DNA of 64,000 nt from Sphingomonas brevis. Lineage in GTDB: Bacteria > Pseudomonadota > Alphaproteobacteria > Sphingomonadales > Sphingomonadaceae. The DNA lies in contig NZ_JAMGBB010000001.1 of the NCBI RefSeq assembly GCF_023516505.1, positions 1,116,001-1,180,000 on the forward strand, given 5' to 3'. Position 1 is the stretch's first letter; each line of letters opens with the position of its first letter. The notes beneath the pieces were generated by a model, which worked only from the letters and a program-made list of their open reading frames with translations, was not told the DNA's origin and did not search any database. The position numbers were made by a program, and so were the translations under genes. Shown here one piece after another: positions 43,114 through 55,078 of the stretch.

Positions 43114-43441
43114 CGGCCGCTCCTCCTTCGGAAAGATGATGATGGGAATGCTGGGTGCAGGCCTTGGCAGTCAAGCGCCAGTCGACCATCGCGACAAGGC
43201 AGGCTGTGCCGGGATCCTCGCTGCGCTTGAGCGTCGAGGTGAGCGTCGCCCAATTCTCCTCGCTGGCAAAGCGCGCGAAGTCGGCGACCGCCGCCCGCAC
43301 GTAGGAAGTCGGCGTCATCGCCGCAACGCCAGCCGCTGCTTCGACCGCTGCCGCGAGCTCTGGATTGGCAACCTTCAGCCAGGGCTGGAAGTTTCCTGCC
43401 CCATCCCTTGCCGCTGCAAGGAGATCGCCGAGCATCGGCAT
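43094..43441 (-). CDS. Unknown soluble protein in the nar operon
   Basis: 115 residues, helical and alanine-rich (NPELAAAVEAAAGVAAMTPTSYVRAAVADFARF), then ENWATLTSTLKRSEDPGTACLVAMVDWRL and a Cys/His-rich tail (CTQHSHHHLSE) that could bind a metal. It starts at the stop of the peptidyl-prolyl isomerase gene and overlaps the small membrane protein gene. Its fixed place suggests a role in nitrate reductase assembly or regulation, but no function can be named. Confidence 0.55.
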   Translation of the reverse strand: MPMLGDLLAAARDGAGNFQPWLKVANPELAAAVEAAAGVAAMTPTSYVRAAVADFARFASEENWATLTSTLKRSEDPGTACLVAMVDWRLTAKACTQHSHHHLSEGGAADERSDA

Positions 43442-44352
43442 CAGCCGCCTAGTCCTTCAAGCAGGATACCCTCAACTGATCCGCGATCGGCAAGGCCGGC
43501 AACATAGCGCGCCGATTGTACTGACCAGCTTCGAGCCTCAAGCGTGTCCACAATCTTGTCGCGGGCATTTTCAAAGGGGATCGTCCGTCCGGGAATGCGC
43601 CGTTGCAGTCGCAGGACATGCCAACCGAAGCGCGACCGGACCGGTTCGCGGCCCGTTTCGCCGTCGCCCAAGGCTTCGAGGCCCCGCTGGATCGACTCTA
43701 CCAGCTCGCCGCGGCGGATCTGACCGAGCGAGCCGTGCTGTTGGGCCGATGCGCAACCGGAATGGGCGCGGGCAGCGGACGCAAATGCCTTCATGTCGTC
43801 CCCGACTTTATCCGCGATCGCGCGAGCCCGTCGCTCGGCTGCGGCCCATCCCGCCTCGTCGTCCGATTCCGGTTCGATCAAGATATGCGCGGCTTCGAAC
43901 AGGTCGGGCGTTCGAAACCGGTCCTGATAGGCGTCGTAGAAACGACGACACTCTTCCTCGTCCGGCTCGGCCGCCGATACCGCATGTTCGAGCAGCGAGC
44001 GGACCAGTGCATCATCCTCCGCCTCACGGCGTCCAGCCTCATCGCATTCCGGCTCCGGCTCCAGGCCCTGCCTGCGAGCTTCCTGAAGGAGTAGCTCTCT
44101 GATGGCGAGCGCCCTTGCAGCCTCTGTCCAGGCGGTCTCGGCGTCGGGCGCCGGATGGTGCTGGATTTCCTGGGCGATCGCTTCCGGCGTAATTTCCACG
44201 CCATTGACGCGCACATCGCCAAAAGTCGGGGGTGGCGGGATCAGCGGTTCGGGGCCGCCGCTGCAGCCGCCCGTCTCGCATGAGCTCATCATTTTCGGCA
44301 CCGGCCGCTGGGTGGGATCTCCCAGATTGAGTACATCGAGGCGGCGGCTCAT
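43441..44352 (-). CDS. Peptidyl-prolyl cis-trans isomerase, parvulin type, of the nar operon
   Basis: 303 residues. The C-terminal parvulin domain has AAHILIEPESD, FASAARAHSGCASAQQHGSLGQIRRGELV and EPVRSRFGWHVLRLQRR. A helical N-terminal region (ITPEAIAQEIQHHPAPDAET) resembles NifM/SurA-type chaperones. A Cys cluster near residue 25 (SSCETGGCSGG) could bind metal. A parvulin gene downstream of narI is a known arrangement in several denitrifiers and is thought to help fold the nitrate reductase. It overlaps narI by four bases. Confidence 0.8.
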   Translation of the reverse strand: MSRRLDVLNLGDPTQRPVPKMMSSCETGGCSGGPEPLIPPPPTFGDVRVNGVEITPEAIAQEIQHHPAPDAETAWTEAARALAIRELLLQEARRQGLEPEPECDEAGRREAEDDALVRSLLEHAVSAAEPDEEECRRFYDAYQDRFRTPDLFEAAHILIEPESDDEAGWAAAERRARAIADKVGDDMKAFASAARAHSGCASAQQHGSLGQIRRGELVESIQRGLEALGDGETGREPVRSRFGWHVLRLQRRIPGRTIPFENARDKIVDTLEARSWSVQSARYVAGLADRGSVEGILLEGLGG

Positions 44353-45140
44353 GTGGCGCGGCCCTCGTCCAATGCCGTACGCATTACCGTGTCACCGCCA
44401 TAGCTCGGAGCCACGCCGGCGGGTCCATGCGTCGGAGAGCGGTCCTCCCGGCCGGCTCTCCGCGAGCGCACGATCTGATAGCCTGGCCTGATCAGGAAGC
44501 CGAGCGGGGCGCTCCAGATGTGCACAAGCCGGGTGAAGGGCGTTATCAGGAAGAGCGTCAGCCCGAGGATGATGTGGAGTTTGTAAACCAGTGCCACCTC
44601 GGAAAGCCGCTGTGGGGCCGCCGGATCGAGCGTGAGGATGCCGTTCGCCCAGCTCATGAACTTGACCATCTCACTGCCGTCGAGGTGCTTGATGGTCCAG
44701 AATGTGGTGAGGATGCCGAGCGTCAGCTGCAACCACAGCAAGACGAGGACCAATATGTCGCCCAATGACGAGCTTTTGCGGATGCGGCCGTCGAATAGCC
44801 GGCGGTGCAGCAACAGCGTGCAGCCGACGTAAGCCGCGACGCCGGCGATGCCGCCGACGACCAGGGCCGTCGTCTGCTTGAACGAATGGCTGACGCCGAG
44901 AGCATCGAACACGTTGATTGGTGTCAGCAGGCCGACAAAATGGCCCATCAGCAACACCAATATTCCCATGTGGAACAGGTTGGAGCCAATCACCATCTGG
45001 CGCTTGCGCAGGAACTGGCTGGACTGCGACCGCCAGCCGAACTGGTTGGCGTCGAAACGGAATATGCTGCCGACGACCAGCACGGTCACGGCCAGATATG
45101 GGTACCAGCCGAATGCAAGCTGGTTGATAAATTCGTTCAT
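44349..45140 (-). CDS. narI: Respiratory nitrate reductase gamma subunit
   Basis: 263-residue di-heme b-type cytochrome that takes electrons from quinol and passes them to NarH. Five transmembrane segments are visible. Heme-ligand histidines lie in SNLFHMGILVLLMGHFVG (helix 2) and in KLHIILGLTLFLITPFTRLVHIWS (helix 5). GWRSQSSQFL and FDANQFGWRS are family segments. It overlaps narJ upstream and the isomerase gene downstream, each by four bases. The C-terminal tail of about 35 residues is longer than usual. Confidence 0.94.
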   Translation of the reverse strand: MNEFINQLAFGWYPYLAVTVLVVGSIFRFDANQFGWRSQSSQFLRKRQMVIGSNLFHMGILVLLMGHFVGLLTPINVFDALGVSHSFKQTTALVVGGIAGVAAYVGCTLLLHRRLFDGRIRKSSSLGDILVLVLLWLQLTLGILTTFWTIKHLDGSEMVKFMSWANGILTLDPAAPQRLSEVALVYKLHIILGLTLFLITPFTRLVHIWSAPLGFLIRPGYQIVRSRRAGREDRSPTHGPAGVAPSYGGDTVMRTALDEGRAT

Positions 45141-45831
45141 GCCCCAGCCTCCCTGCTTACGCTTCGATTGGACGCCCTGATCTTGGCGACGACCCCAGTC
45201 GGGCCGCCCATTTCGTGAGCCCCGCTATTGTTGAAGGTGACGGGCGCCTCCTCCCATTCCTCGTCGATTTCCGCCGGATCCACGGCCGGCGTATTCTGGT
45301 CAATTTCCGCCAGCGCCTCGGCCTCGGGGCGAACTCCGGTCAACGCCACCAGGCAATGGAAGATGGCGGCATAGCGTGACTGCCTCTTGTCGAGGCGCTC
45401 CGCCAGCGCGGCGAATACATGGGCAGGCTGGCCCAGCGTTTCGCGCGCCTCGGATGGCGCCAGGCACGACGCATATTCGAGGAAGACGGGCACGAAGTCC
45501 GGCAGCTCATTGGCCTCGAGAAAGAAACCGTTCGCCAGATATTGTTGGCCAAGGTCGATCATCGCCTGGCCGCGCTCGCGATTGTCACCATGAACATGCT
45601 CGAACAGGTGAAGCGACAGCGACCGCGAGCGGTCGAACAGTTCGCTGTAAGCCGCCTGAAGGTCGAGCAAGTCGTCGGACTCAAGGGACCGAAGCAACGG
45701 TTCCAGGCGATCCCGGTTGGCGGCCGCCAGCATTCCTTCGCTGCGAAGTGTCTCGCGCAATTCTCCCGCATGGGCTTGAAGCTCCGCGGACGGATAGCCA
45801 AGCAGGGCGGCCAGCGTTCTCAGCGTCATCT

Positions 45832-45835
<4 letters not shown>
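45137..45835 (-). CDS. narJ: Nitrate reductase molybdenum cofactor assembly chaperone
   Basis: 232 residues. NarJ binds immature NarG and allows Moco and FeS insertion before membrane attachment. LRTLAALLGYPSAELQAHAGEL at the start, DLLDLQAAYSELFDRSRSLSLHLFEHVHGDNRERGQAMIDL in the middle and ANELPDFVPVFLEYAS are the NarJ/TorD-family segments. The start overlaps the narH stop. The C-terminal extension with EIDEEWEEAPVTF is acidic and variable, as in other NarJ proteins. Confidence 0.92.
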
Positions 45836-47357
<1,522 letters not shown>

Positions 47358-47361
<4 letters not shown>

Positions 47362-50300
47362 GCCACCTCCTTTCCGGTGGCCTTAGTGTCTTTGACCCCG
47401 GTCCCCCAATCGGCAGTGCCGCCCGCCACATTGGCGGCGTCGTCGGCCGCCTTGTCGAACCAGTTCACCTCACTCATCTTGCGGACAATGACGAACTCGT
47501 CGCGATTGGCGCCGACCGTCCCGTAATAGTTGAAGCCATAGGCGAGCTGCGCATAGCCGCCGATCATGTGGGTCGGCTTCATGTTGATCCGGGTGACGCT
47601 GTTATGGATGCCGCCGCGCTGGCCGGTGATTTCCGACCCGACCGTATTCACCAGTTTTTCCTGGGCGTGGTACATGATCGCCGAACCCGGCATGATGCGC
47701 TGCGACACAATGGCGCGTGCGGTCAGCGCGCCGTTGATGTTGAACACCTCGATCCAGTCATTGTCGACGATGCCCGCGGCGCGCGCGTCATCCTCGCTGA
47801 TCCATACCGTCGGCCCGCCCCGATTGAGGCTAAGCATAATGAGGTTCTCGGTATAGGTCGAATGGATGCCCCACTTCTGGTGGGGGGTGAGGATGTTGAG
47901 CAGTATCTCCTGATTGCCGTTGGGCAGCTTGCCGAGCACCTGCCGCACCGTCTTGGTGTCGATCGGCGGCCGCCAGGTGACGAAACCCTCGCCGAAGGCC
48001 CGCATCCAGTGATGGTCCTGGTAAAGCTGCTGGCGCCCGGTCAACGTCCGCCACGGGATCAGTTCATGGACGTTGGTATAGCCGGCGTTGTAGCACACAT
48101 GCTCACTTTCCAGCCCCGACCAGGTCGGTGAGGAGATGATCTTGCGTGGCTGCGCAGCCACGTCGCGGAAGCGGATCTTCTCCTCTTCCTTGCCATGCGC
48201 AAGGTGGCCGTGGTCGCGCCCGGTAATCTTGGCCAATGCGTCCCATGCCTTGACCGCCACTTCGCCGTTGGTCTCCGGCGCGAGCATCAGGATCGTCTCG
48301 CAGGCGTCGATATCGCTATCGACCTTGGGCCGGCCGGCGGTCGGCCCGTCGAGCACGCGGCCGTTGAGATCCCCGAGCAGCTCGACCTCGTGCTTGGTAT
48401 CCCAGCCGATCCCCTTGCCGCCGTTGCCGAGCTTCTCGAGCAAGGGCCCGAGCGAGGTAAAGCGGGCATAGGTTTCGGGGTAGTTTCGCTCGACCAGCGA
48501 GATGGTGGACATGGTCTTGCCGGGGATGGGCTCGCATTCGCCCTTCATCCAGTCCTTCGGCTCATAGGGCTGGGCAAGCTCGGCCGGCGTATCGTGCTGG
48601 ATCGGCGTCATGACGACGTCATGCTCGATGCCCAGCACCTCCGGCGCGACATCCGAGAATTTCTTGGCGATCGCGCGGAAGATGTTCCAGTCGCTCTTGG
48701 TCTCCCACGCCGGGTCCACCGCAGCCGACAACGGGTGGATAAAGGGATGCATGTCCGACGTGTTGAGGTCGTGCTTTTCGTACCAGGTCGCGGTTGGCAG
48801 GACGATGTCGGAATAGATGCTGGTGGTCGACATGCGGAAGTCGATGTTGACCATCAGGTCGAGTTTTCCGACCGGTGCCTCGTCGTGCCAGACCACATCC
48901 TTCGGCCGGTCGAGCCCGGCGGCTTCCTCGTCGGTCCCGATTACGCCGTGGAGCGAGCCGACCAGGTGCTTCAGGAAATATTCGTGGCCCTTGCCGCTCG
49001 CGCCGAGCACGTTCGACCGCCAGAAGAACATGTTGCGCGGCCAGTTGATGGGATTGTCGGGGTCATGGCACGCCGGCTTCAGTTCGCCCGATTTCAGTCC
49101 TTCGACCACTGTCGCCGTCGCGTCGCCGTCGGATTCATGAATCTTGCGGCCGAGTTCGATCGGATTGGTCTGCAGCTGCGGAGCCGATGGCAGCCAGCCC
49201 ATTCGCTCCGCCCGGACATTGTAATCGATCATGCTGCCCGACCAGTCGCCGTCGGGGGCGAGGGGCGACAGGATTTCCGACATCCTCAGCGATTCATAGC
49301 GCCATTGGTCGGTATGGGCGTAAAAGAAGCTGGTGCCGTTCATCTGCCTCGGCGGGCGGGTCCAGTCGAGCGCAAACGCCAGCGGCAGCCAGCCGGTCTG
49401 GGGGCGCAGCTTTTCCTGACCGACATAATGCGACCATCCGCCCCCCGACTTGCCGATGCAACCGCACATCACGAGCAGTGCGATGATGCCGCGGTAGCTC
49501 ATGTCCATGTGGTACCAGTGATTGAGCCCCGCCCCGAGGATGACCATCGACCGGCCCTCGGTGATTTCGGCGTTGGCGGCGAATTCCCGCGCCACCTGGA
49601 TGATCGCCTGACGCGGCACGCCAGTTACCTTCTCGCCCCAGGCCGGGGTAAAGGGCAAGTCGTCGTCATAGCTCTTGGCGACGTTGCTGCCGCCGAACCC
49701 GCGATCGACGCCATAGTTGGCGCAGAACAGGTCGAACACGGTCGCCACCGGGCAGCTGTTGCCGTCGGCCAGCTTGACCTGCTTCACCGGGACATTGCGC
49801 AGCAGCACCTCATCGTGATCGGTGGCGACGAAGTCGTGCGGCGCCTCGGACCCGAAATAGGGGAAGGCGACCGGCTCGATCGAGTCATGCTCGTCGGCCA
49901 GGGTGGAGCGCAACTTGACGGCCTTGCCGCGCCCGTCCTTTTCTTCGAGGTTCCACTTGCCTTGTGTGTCCCATCGATGCCCCGCCGAACCGGCGGGCCC
50001 GACCAGCTTGCCGCTCAGCTCGTCAAATGCGACGGCCTTCCAATCGATGTTGCTCTTCTCGCCCAGCGCCCCCTTGATATCGGCGGCGCGCAACAGGCGG
50101 TCGGGGATCAGCTTGCCGTCCCGTTCGACCAGCTTCACGAGCAGCGGGAAGTCCGAATATTTGCGCGTATAGTCGGCAAAATAATCCACCTGCCGATCGA
50201 CATAGAATTCTCGCAGCACGACGTGGCCCAGCGCCATCGCCAACGCAGCGTCGGTCCCCTGCTTGGGGTGTAGCCACATGTCCGAGAATTTGGCGGCCTC

Positions 50301-51155
50301 GTTGAAGTCGGGCGCGATGACCACGCTCTTGGCGCCGCGATAGCGAACCTCGGAGTAGAAATGCGCGTCGGGCGCGCGGGTCATCGGGATGTTCGACCCC
50401 CACACCAGCAGGAACCCGGCATTGTACCAGTCGGCGCTTTCCGGAACGTCGGTCTGCTCGCCCCAGGTCTGCGGCGACGATGGCGGCAGGTCGCAATACC
50501 AGTCGTAGAAGCTAAGCAGATTGCCGCCGATGAGCGACAGGTAGCGGCTCCCGGCGGCATAGGAGATCATCGACATGGCCGGGATCGGCGAAAAGCCGGC
50601 GATCCGGTCCGGGCCATATTCCTTGATGGTGTAAGCGTTGGCCGCCGCGATCAGCTCGGTCACCTCATCCCAGCCGACGCGGACGAAGCCGCCGCGGCCG
50701 CGCTTGGCAACCCAGTCGCGCCGCATGTCACCGTCCTGGACGATCGCTTTCCAGGCAGCGACCGGGCGCATGGTCTTGCGCGCCTCACGCCAGTGCTTGA
50801 TCAGGCGCGACCTGACCAGCGGATATTTGATGCGGGTGCCCGAATAGAGATACCAGCTGTAGCTGGCCCCGCGCGGGCAGCCGCGTGGCTCATGGTTAGG
50901 CAGGTCCGGCCTCGTGCGCGGGTAATCGGTCTGCTGCGTTTCCCAGGTGACGATCCCGCCCTTCACATAGATTTTCCACGAGCAGGAACCGGTGCAGTTC
51001 ACGCCGTGGGTCGAGCGGACGATCTTGTCCGCCGCCCAGCGCTTCCGATAAGCATCCTCCCAATCGCGTGCCTCATCGGTAGTGATCCCGTGCCCATCCG
51101 AGAACTTCTCGCGAGTCCTGCGGAAATAGTTGAGGCGATCGAGGAAATGACTCAT
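47358..51155 (-). CDS. narG: Respiratory nitrate reductase alpha subunit
   Basis: 1265-residue catalytic subunit with bis-MGD that reduces nitrate on the cytoplasmic side. The start MSHFLDRLNYFRRTREKFSDGHG is followed by RSTHGVNCTGSCSWKIYVKGGIV, which carries the histidine and cysteines of the FS0 [4Fe-4S] cluster. YDWYCDLPPSSPQTWGEQTDVPESADWYNA holds the Mo-ligand aspartate region, and NTVGSEITGQRGGIHNSVTRI is near the end. No twin-arginine export signal is present beyond the vestigial NarG-type start. AAGGA lies eight bases before the ATG at 51153-51155; a longer frame to 51218 lies within the narK end and is not used. Confidence 0.97.
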
Positions 51156-51168
51156 CCGCTTGGTCCTT

Positions 51169-53904
51169 CTAGGCCGGTAGTGCCGCTGCTTTGGCGGGCG
51201 CCAGCCGACGCTCGACATCGTACAAAATTCCGCGCGGCCCGCTGTAGACGAGCCAGGTCAGCGCAGCGCAGCTGACGTAGAAAATCAGGAAGCCCCACAG
51301 CGCCGCATTTGCCGTGCCGGTCAGCTCGATCGACGAGCCATAGGCCTTGGGAATGTAGAAGGCGCCATAGGCTGCGATCGCCGAGATGAACCCGATGACA
51401 GCCGCCGACTCCCGTTCCGCCTGTTGGCGGCGCGCCTCGTCCGGCAGGCCTGGTTCGGCCCGGTCCACTTCCTGCCGCATGATGCCTGGCACCATCTGAA
51501 ACGTCGAGGCATTGCCGACGCCGCTAGCCACAAACAGTAGCAGCACCATCGAGAAGAAGCCCCAGAAGCTCCTGGCGTCGAGGAAGAAGATCATACCTAG
51601 TATAGCAACGATCTGGACCAGGAAGACGAGAAGGCTGACCCGCGCCCCGCCGAAACGGTCGGAGACCCAGCCGGTGCCGGCCCGCGACAAGGCGCCCAGC
51701 AATGGCCCGATGAAGGCATACTTCAGCGCATTGATGTCGGGGAACACGAGCTTGGCGAGCAGCGGGAAACCTGCCGACATGCCGATGAAAGTCCCAAAGG
51801 TGCCGGTGTAGAGCCAGCACATCAGCCAGGTATGGATCCGGCCGAAGATCGCCGCCTGCTCCGCGAATGAAGCCTTGGCCGAAAGGATGTCGTTCATCCC
51901 GAACCAGGCCGCGACGCTGCCGACCAAGATCAGCGGAACCCAGACGAAGCCCGCATTCTGCATCCAGTATTGGGTGCCATCGCTGGCGATCTGTGCCTGG
52001 CCGCCAAGCGCGCCAAACAGGCTCATGGTCACCACCACCGGCACCAGAAACTGCATGACGCTGACGCCGAGGTTGCCGAGACCGGCGTTGATGGCCAGCG
52101 CATTTCCCTTCTCCGCCTTGGGGAAGAAATAGCTGATATTGGCCATCGACGAGGCGAAATTGCCGCCGCCGAACCCGCACAGCAATGCCAACACGAGGAA
52201 GATGAGGTAAGGCGTTTCCGGGCTCTGTACCGCATAGCCGATGCCGAATGCCGGGATCAGCAGCGAGGCAGTGGACAGGGTGGTCCATAGACGCCCGCCG
52301 AAGATAGGCACAAGGAAGGCGTAGAAGATGCGCAAGGTCGCGCCCGACAGACCGGGCAGCGCAGCCAGCCAGAAGAGCTGACCAGTCGTAAACTCAAAGC
52401 CGATCGCAGGCAGCCGAGCGACCACGACCGACCACACCATCCACACCGCGAAGGACAGCAGCAGGCAATAGGTCGAAACCCACAGGTTGCGGCGCGCGAA
52501 AGCCCGCCCGCCCCCGCGCCAGAATTCCGGGTCTTCGGGACGCCAGTCGGCGATCGGTCCTGCCCGGCGCGGTGGCACGACGACTCCCGGCTCGCCAAAC
52601 CCCTGCATTTCGGGCAGCTCCGGCATCATCTCGCCGACGCCCTTGCGGCTCGCGGTCGCCTCCATGTGGCGGACGGCGAAATGCATCCAGGCGAGCGCGA
52701 CCGAGACCAGCACGAACAGCAGGACAAAGCAGCTGGTCCAGACGCCGGTCAGGTCATTGAGCGCACCGAATGCCAGCGGCAGGATGAAGCCGCCCAATCC
52801 GCCAACCATGCCGACCAGCCCGCCGACGGCGCCGACATGGTTGGGGTAGTAGACGGGGATATGCTTGAACACTGCAGCCTTGCCGAGGCTCATGAAGAAG
52901 CCGAGGACGAAAATGACCGCCAGGAAGGGGATCAGCCCCATTTCGGTGCGGAAGGTGATGGGTCCCGTCACTCCCTCGATGATGTAGGTGGTCGGCGGAT
53001 AGGACAGCATGAAGGTACACAGCACCGACACGGCGAAGGTGACATACATTACCGCCCGGGCGCCGTAGCGATCCGACAGCGTCCCGCCGTAAATCCGGAA
53101 CAGGCTGGCGGGCACCGAATAGAAGGCGGCGAGCATGCCCGCGGTCTTCACGTCGAGGTGATAGACGCCCATGAGGTAGCGCGGCAGCCAGAGCGCCAGC
53201 GCGACGAAGGCGCCGAACACGAAGAAATAATAGAGCGCGAAGCGCCACACCTGGATGTTCTTGAGCACTGACAGCTGGCTCGCCATCGGCACGGATTTGC
53301 GACCCTCGCGGACCCGGGCCTGCTGTTCGGGATCTTCTTTGGTGAGCGCGAGGAATATGACCGCCATTACCACAAGTCCCGCGGCCCAGACCTGCGCCAC
53401 GGCCGGCCATCCGGCCGCCACCATCACGAATGGCGCTAGGAACTTGGTGACTGCCGCCCCGACATTACCGGCGCCGAAGATGCCGAGCGCCGTGCCCTGT
53501 TTCTTCGGCGGAAAGAATTTCGAGACATAAGTGACGCCGACCGAGAACGAGCCGCCAGCGATCCCGACGCCCAGCGCGGCAACCAGCAACTCACCATACG
53601 TGTCCGCATAAGACGTGAGGAAGGTGGCGATCGCCGCCAACACCATGACGCCCGCGAATACCCGCCGTCCGCCGATCTGGTCGGCCCACACGCCCAGGAC
53701 AACCCGGATTAGCGAGCCGGTAAGGATGGGAGTGCCGACGAGCAGGCCGAACTGGGTTTCGCTGAGCCCCAGCTGGTCCTTCACGCCGATGCCGATGATC
53801 GAGAAGATCGTCCAAACGGCGAAGCAGGTCGTGAAGGCGGCGGTGCTGGTCCACAGGGCGCGGTTGGCGCCGGTTGTGGGAGCTTCAGCCACGACAGCGG
53901 TCAT
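51169..53904 (-). CDS. narK: Fused NarK1-NarK2 nitrate/nitrite transporter
   Basis: 911 residues made of two complete MFS transporters, so about 24 transmembrane helices. The N-terminal half (LWTSTAAFTTCFAVWTIFSIIGIGVKD) resembles NarK1-type nitrate/proton symporters, and the C-terminal half (NLWVSTYCLLLSFAVWMVWSVVVARLP) resembles NarK2-type nitrate/nitrite antiporters. FGAGNVGAAVTKFLAPF in half one and GFGGGNFASSMANISYFFPKAEKGNALAINAGLGNLGVSV in half two are nitrate-signature loops. Similar fusions occur in Paracoccus. The start at 53902-53904 follows AAGGAT. An Fnr-type box lies 63-76 bases upstream. It opens the narK-G-H-J-I operon. Confidence 0.94.
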   Translation of the reverse strand: MTAVVAEAPTTGANRALWTSTAAFTTCFAVWTIFSIIGIGVKDQLGLSETQFGLLVGTPILTGSLIRVVLGVWADQIGGRRVFAGVMVLAAIATFLTSYADTYGELLVAALGVGIAGGSFSVGVTYVSKFFPPKKQGTALGIFGAGNVGAAVTKFLAPFVMVAAGWPAVAQVWAAGLVVMAVIFLALTKEDPEQQARVREGRKSVPMASQLSVLKNIQVWRFALYYFFVFGAFVALALWLPRYLMGVYHLDVKTAGMLAAFYSVPASLFRIYGGTLSDRYGARAVMYVTFAVSVLCTFMLSYPPTTYIIEGVTGPITFRTEMGLIPFLAVIFVLGFFMSLGKAAVFKHIPVYYPNHVGAVGGLVGMVGGLGGFILPLAFGALNDLTGVWTSCFVLLFVLVSVALAWMHFAVRHMEATASRKGVGEMMPELPEMQGFGEPGVVVPPRRAGPIADWRPEDPEFWRGGGRAFARRNLWVSTYCLLLSFAVWMVWSVVVARLPAIGFEFTTGQLFWLAALPGLSGATLRIFYAFLVPIFGGRLWTTLSTASLLIPAFGIGYAVQSPETPYLIFLVLALLCGFGGGNFASSMANISYFFPKAEKGNALAINAGLGNLGVSVMQFLVPVVVTMSLFGALGGQAQIASDGTQYWMQNAGFVWVPLILVGSVAAWFGMNDILSAKASFAEQAAIFGRIHTWLMCWLYTGTFGTFIGMSAGFPLLAKLVFPDINALKYAFIGPLLGALSRAGTGWVSDRFGGARVSLLVFLVQIVAILGMIFFLDARSFWGFFSMVLLLFVASGVGNASTFQMVPGIMRQEVDRAEPGLPDEARRQQAERESAAVIGFISAIAAYGAFYIPKAYGSSIELTGTANAALWGFLIFYVSCAALTWLVYSGPRGILYDVERRLAPAKAAALPA

Positions 53905-53966
53905 CGGATCGATCCTTCGCAAAGCTATTCGCTGGGCCTATCTGGCCGAGGTGCCGGGCCGGGACT

Positions 53967-53980
53967 TTGATCAAGATCAT
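53967..53980. promoter_or_regulatory. Fnr-type box TTGAT-CAAG-ATCAT before narK
   Basis: Nine of ten consensus bases. It lies in the short gap between the moaA stop and the narK start and should drive the whole nar operon. Confidence 0.75.
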
Positions 53981-53993
53981 TTCCGCCCTCCCC

Positions 53994-55004
53994 CTAGCCG
54001 CCCGTGACGCTCATGTGGCGCGCGACCGCCGGCCGCGCCGCAGCGATGCGGAAGTCATGCCCCTTCGGTTTGCCTGCCAACAGCCGATCGAGAAGCGCGT
54101 CGACCGCTTCCGCGCCGCCGGACCGTAACGCGTCGCGAAGCTCGACTTTCTGGTCGTGACCCAGACACCCGTAAACGGTGCCGGTGGCGGCGACCCGAAT
54201 CCGATTGCATCCGGCGCAGAAATTGGCGCTCAGTGGCGTGATCATGCCGAGCCGAGCTGACAGCCCGGATATTTCATAATAGCGCGCCGGGCCGCCGGTG
54301 CGACCAAGCGACGGGGTTAGAGTGAAGCGCTGTTCGAGCCCGCGCCGGACCGCATCGAGCGGCAGGTAATGGCAGGTCCGGTCTTCCTCGACTTCGCCCA
54401 GTGGCATGGTCTCGATCAGCGTGAGATCAAGCCCCTCGCCGTCGCACCACAGCAGCATCTCCTCGAACTCATCGTCGTTGAGCCCGGCTAGCGCGACCAT
54501 GTTGATCTTGACTCCGAGACCCGCGTCCCGCGCTGCGGCGATACCCCTAAGCACGCTGCCCAGCTCGCCGCCACGCGTAATGTGGGCGAAGCGGTCGGGG
54601 CGGCGGCTGTCGAGGCTGACGTTAACCCGGCGAACCCCCGAATTGGCGAGCAGGGCGGCGAATTGTCCGAGCAGCACGCCGTTGGTGGTCAGCGTGACTT
54701 CCTCCAGGCCGTTGCCGATACGACTGCCGAGCGCGCGGAACAGCTCTCCGACCCCGCGCCGGACCAGTGGTTCGCCGCCAGTCAGGCGGATGCGACGTAC
54801 ACCACGGGCGATGAAAATGTCGCCAAGTTCGACAATCTCTTCAAGCGTCAGGACGTCCCTCTTGGGAAGAAACTGCATATGCTCCGCCATGCAGTAGCGA
54901 CAGCGCAGGTTGCAGCGGTCTGTTACCGAAATGCGGACATAGTCGATCCTGCGGCCGAAGCTGTCGACCATTGATCCAGGCACCATGGCCGTCACTGCTT
55001 CCAT
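53994..55004 (-). CDS. moaA: GTP 3',8-cyclase, radical SAM
   Basis: First enzyme of molybdenum cofactor synthesis. 336 residues: VTDRCNLRCRYCMAEHMQFL carries the N-terminal radical-SAM cluster CxxxCxxC, LTGGEPLVRRGV binds SAM, CAGCNRIRVAATGTVYGCLG supplies the C-terminal cluster cysteines for GTP binding, and the protein ends in the typical Gly-Gly tail. The ATG at 55002-55004 is used; Met12 (MVDSFGRR) is an alternative. Its position beside narK, with an Fnr-type box upstream, matches the use of dedicated moaA copies in nitrate respirers. Confidence 0.95.
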   Translation of the reverse strand: MEAVTAMVPGSMVDSFGRRIDYVRISVTDRCNLRCRYCMAEHMQFLPKRDVLTLEEIVELGDIFIARGVRRIRLTGGEPLVRRGVGELFRALGSRIGNGLEEVTLTTNGVLLGQFAALLANSGVRRVNVSLDSRRPDRFAHITRGGELGSVLRGIAAARDAGLGVKINMVALAGLNDDEFEEMLLWCDGEGLDLTLIETMPLGEVEEDRTCHYLPLDAVRRGLEQRFTLTPSLGRTGGPARYYEISGLSARLGMITPLSANFCAGCNRIRVAATGTVYGCLGHDQKVELRDALRSGGAEAVDALLDRLLAGKPKGHDFRIAAARPAVARHMSVTGG

Positions 55005-55063
55005 CCCGCTTCGACTCCGACGTCAAACGAGGATTCGGCTAAGCCACTCTTGAAGACCCCCAC

Positions 55064-55077
55064 GTGATCTGAATCAA
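55064..55077. promoter_or_regulatory. Fnr-type box before moaA
   Basis: GTGAT-CTGA-ATCAA, or TTGAT-TCAG-ATCAC on the minus strand; nine of ten consensus bases. It is 60 bases before the moaA start and immediately after the nrdJ stop on the same strand. Confidence 0.7.
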
Positions 55078-55078
55078 G

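Noticed and set aside
48195-50273. 692-codon plus-strand open frame across narG
   Set aside because: Antisense shadow of narG, whose full NarG motifs are on the other strand.
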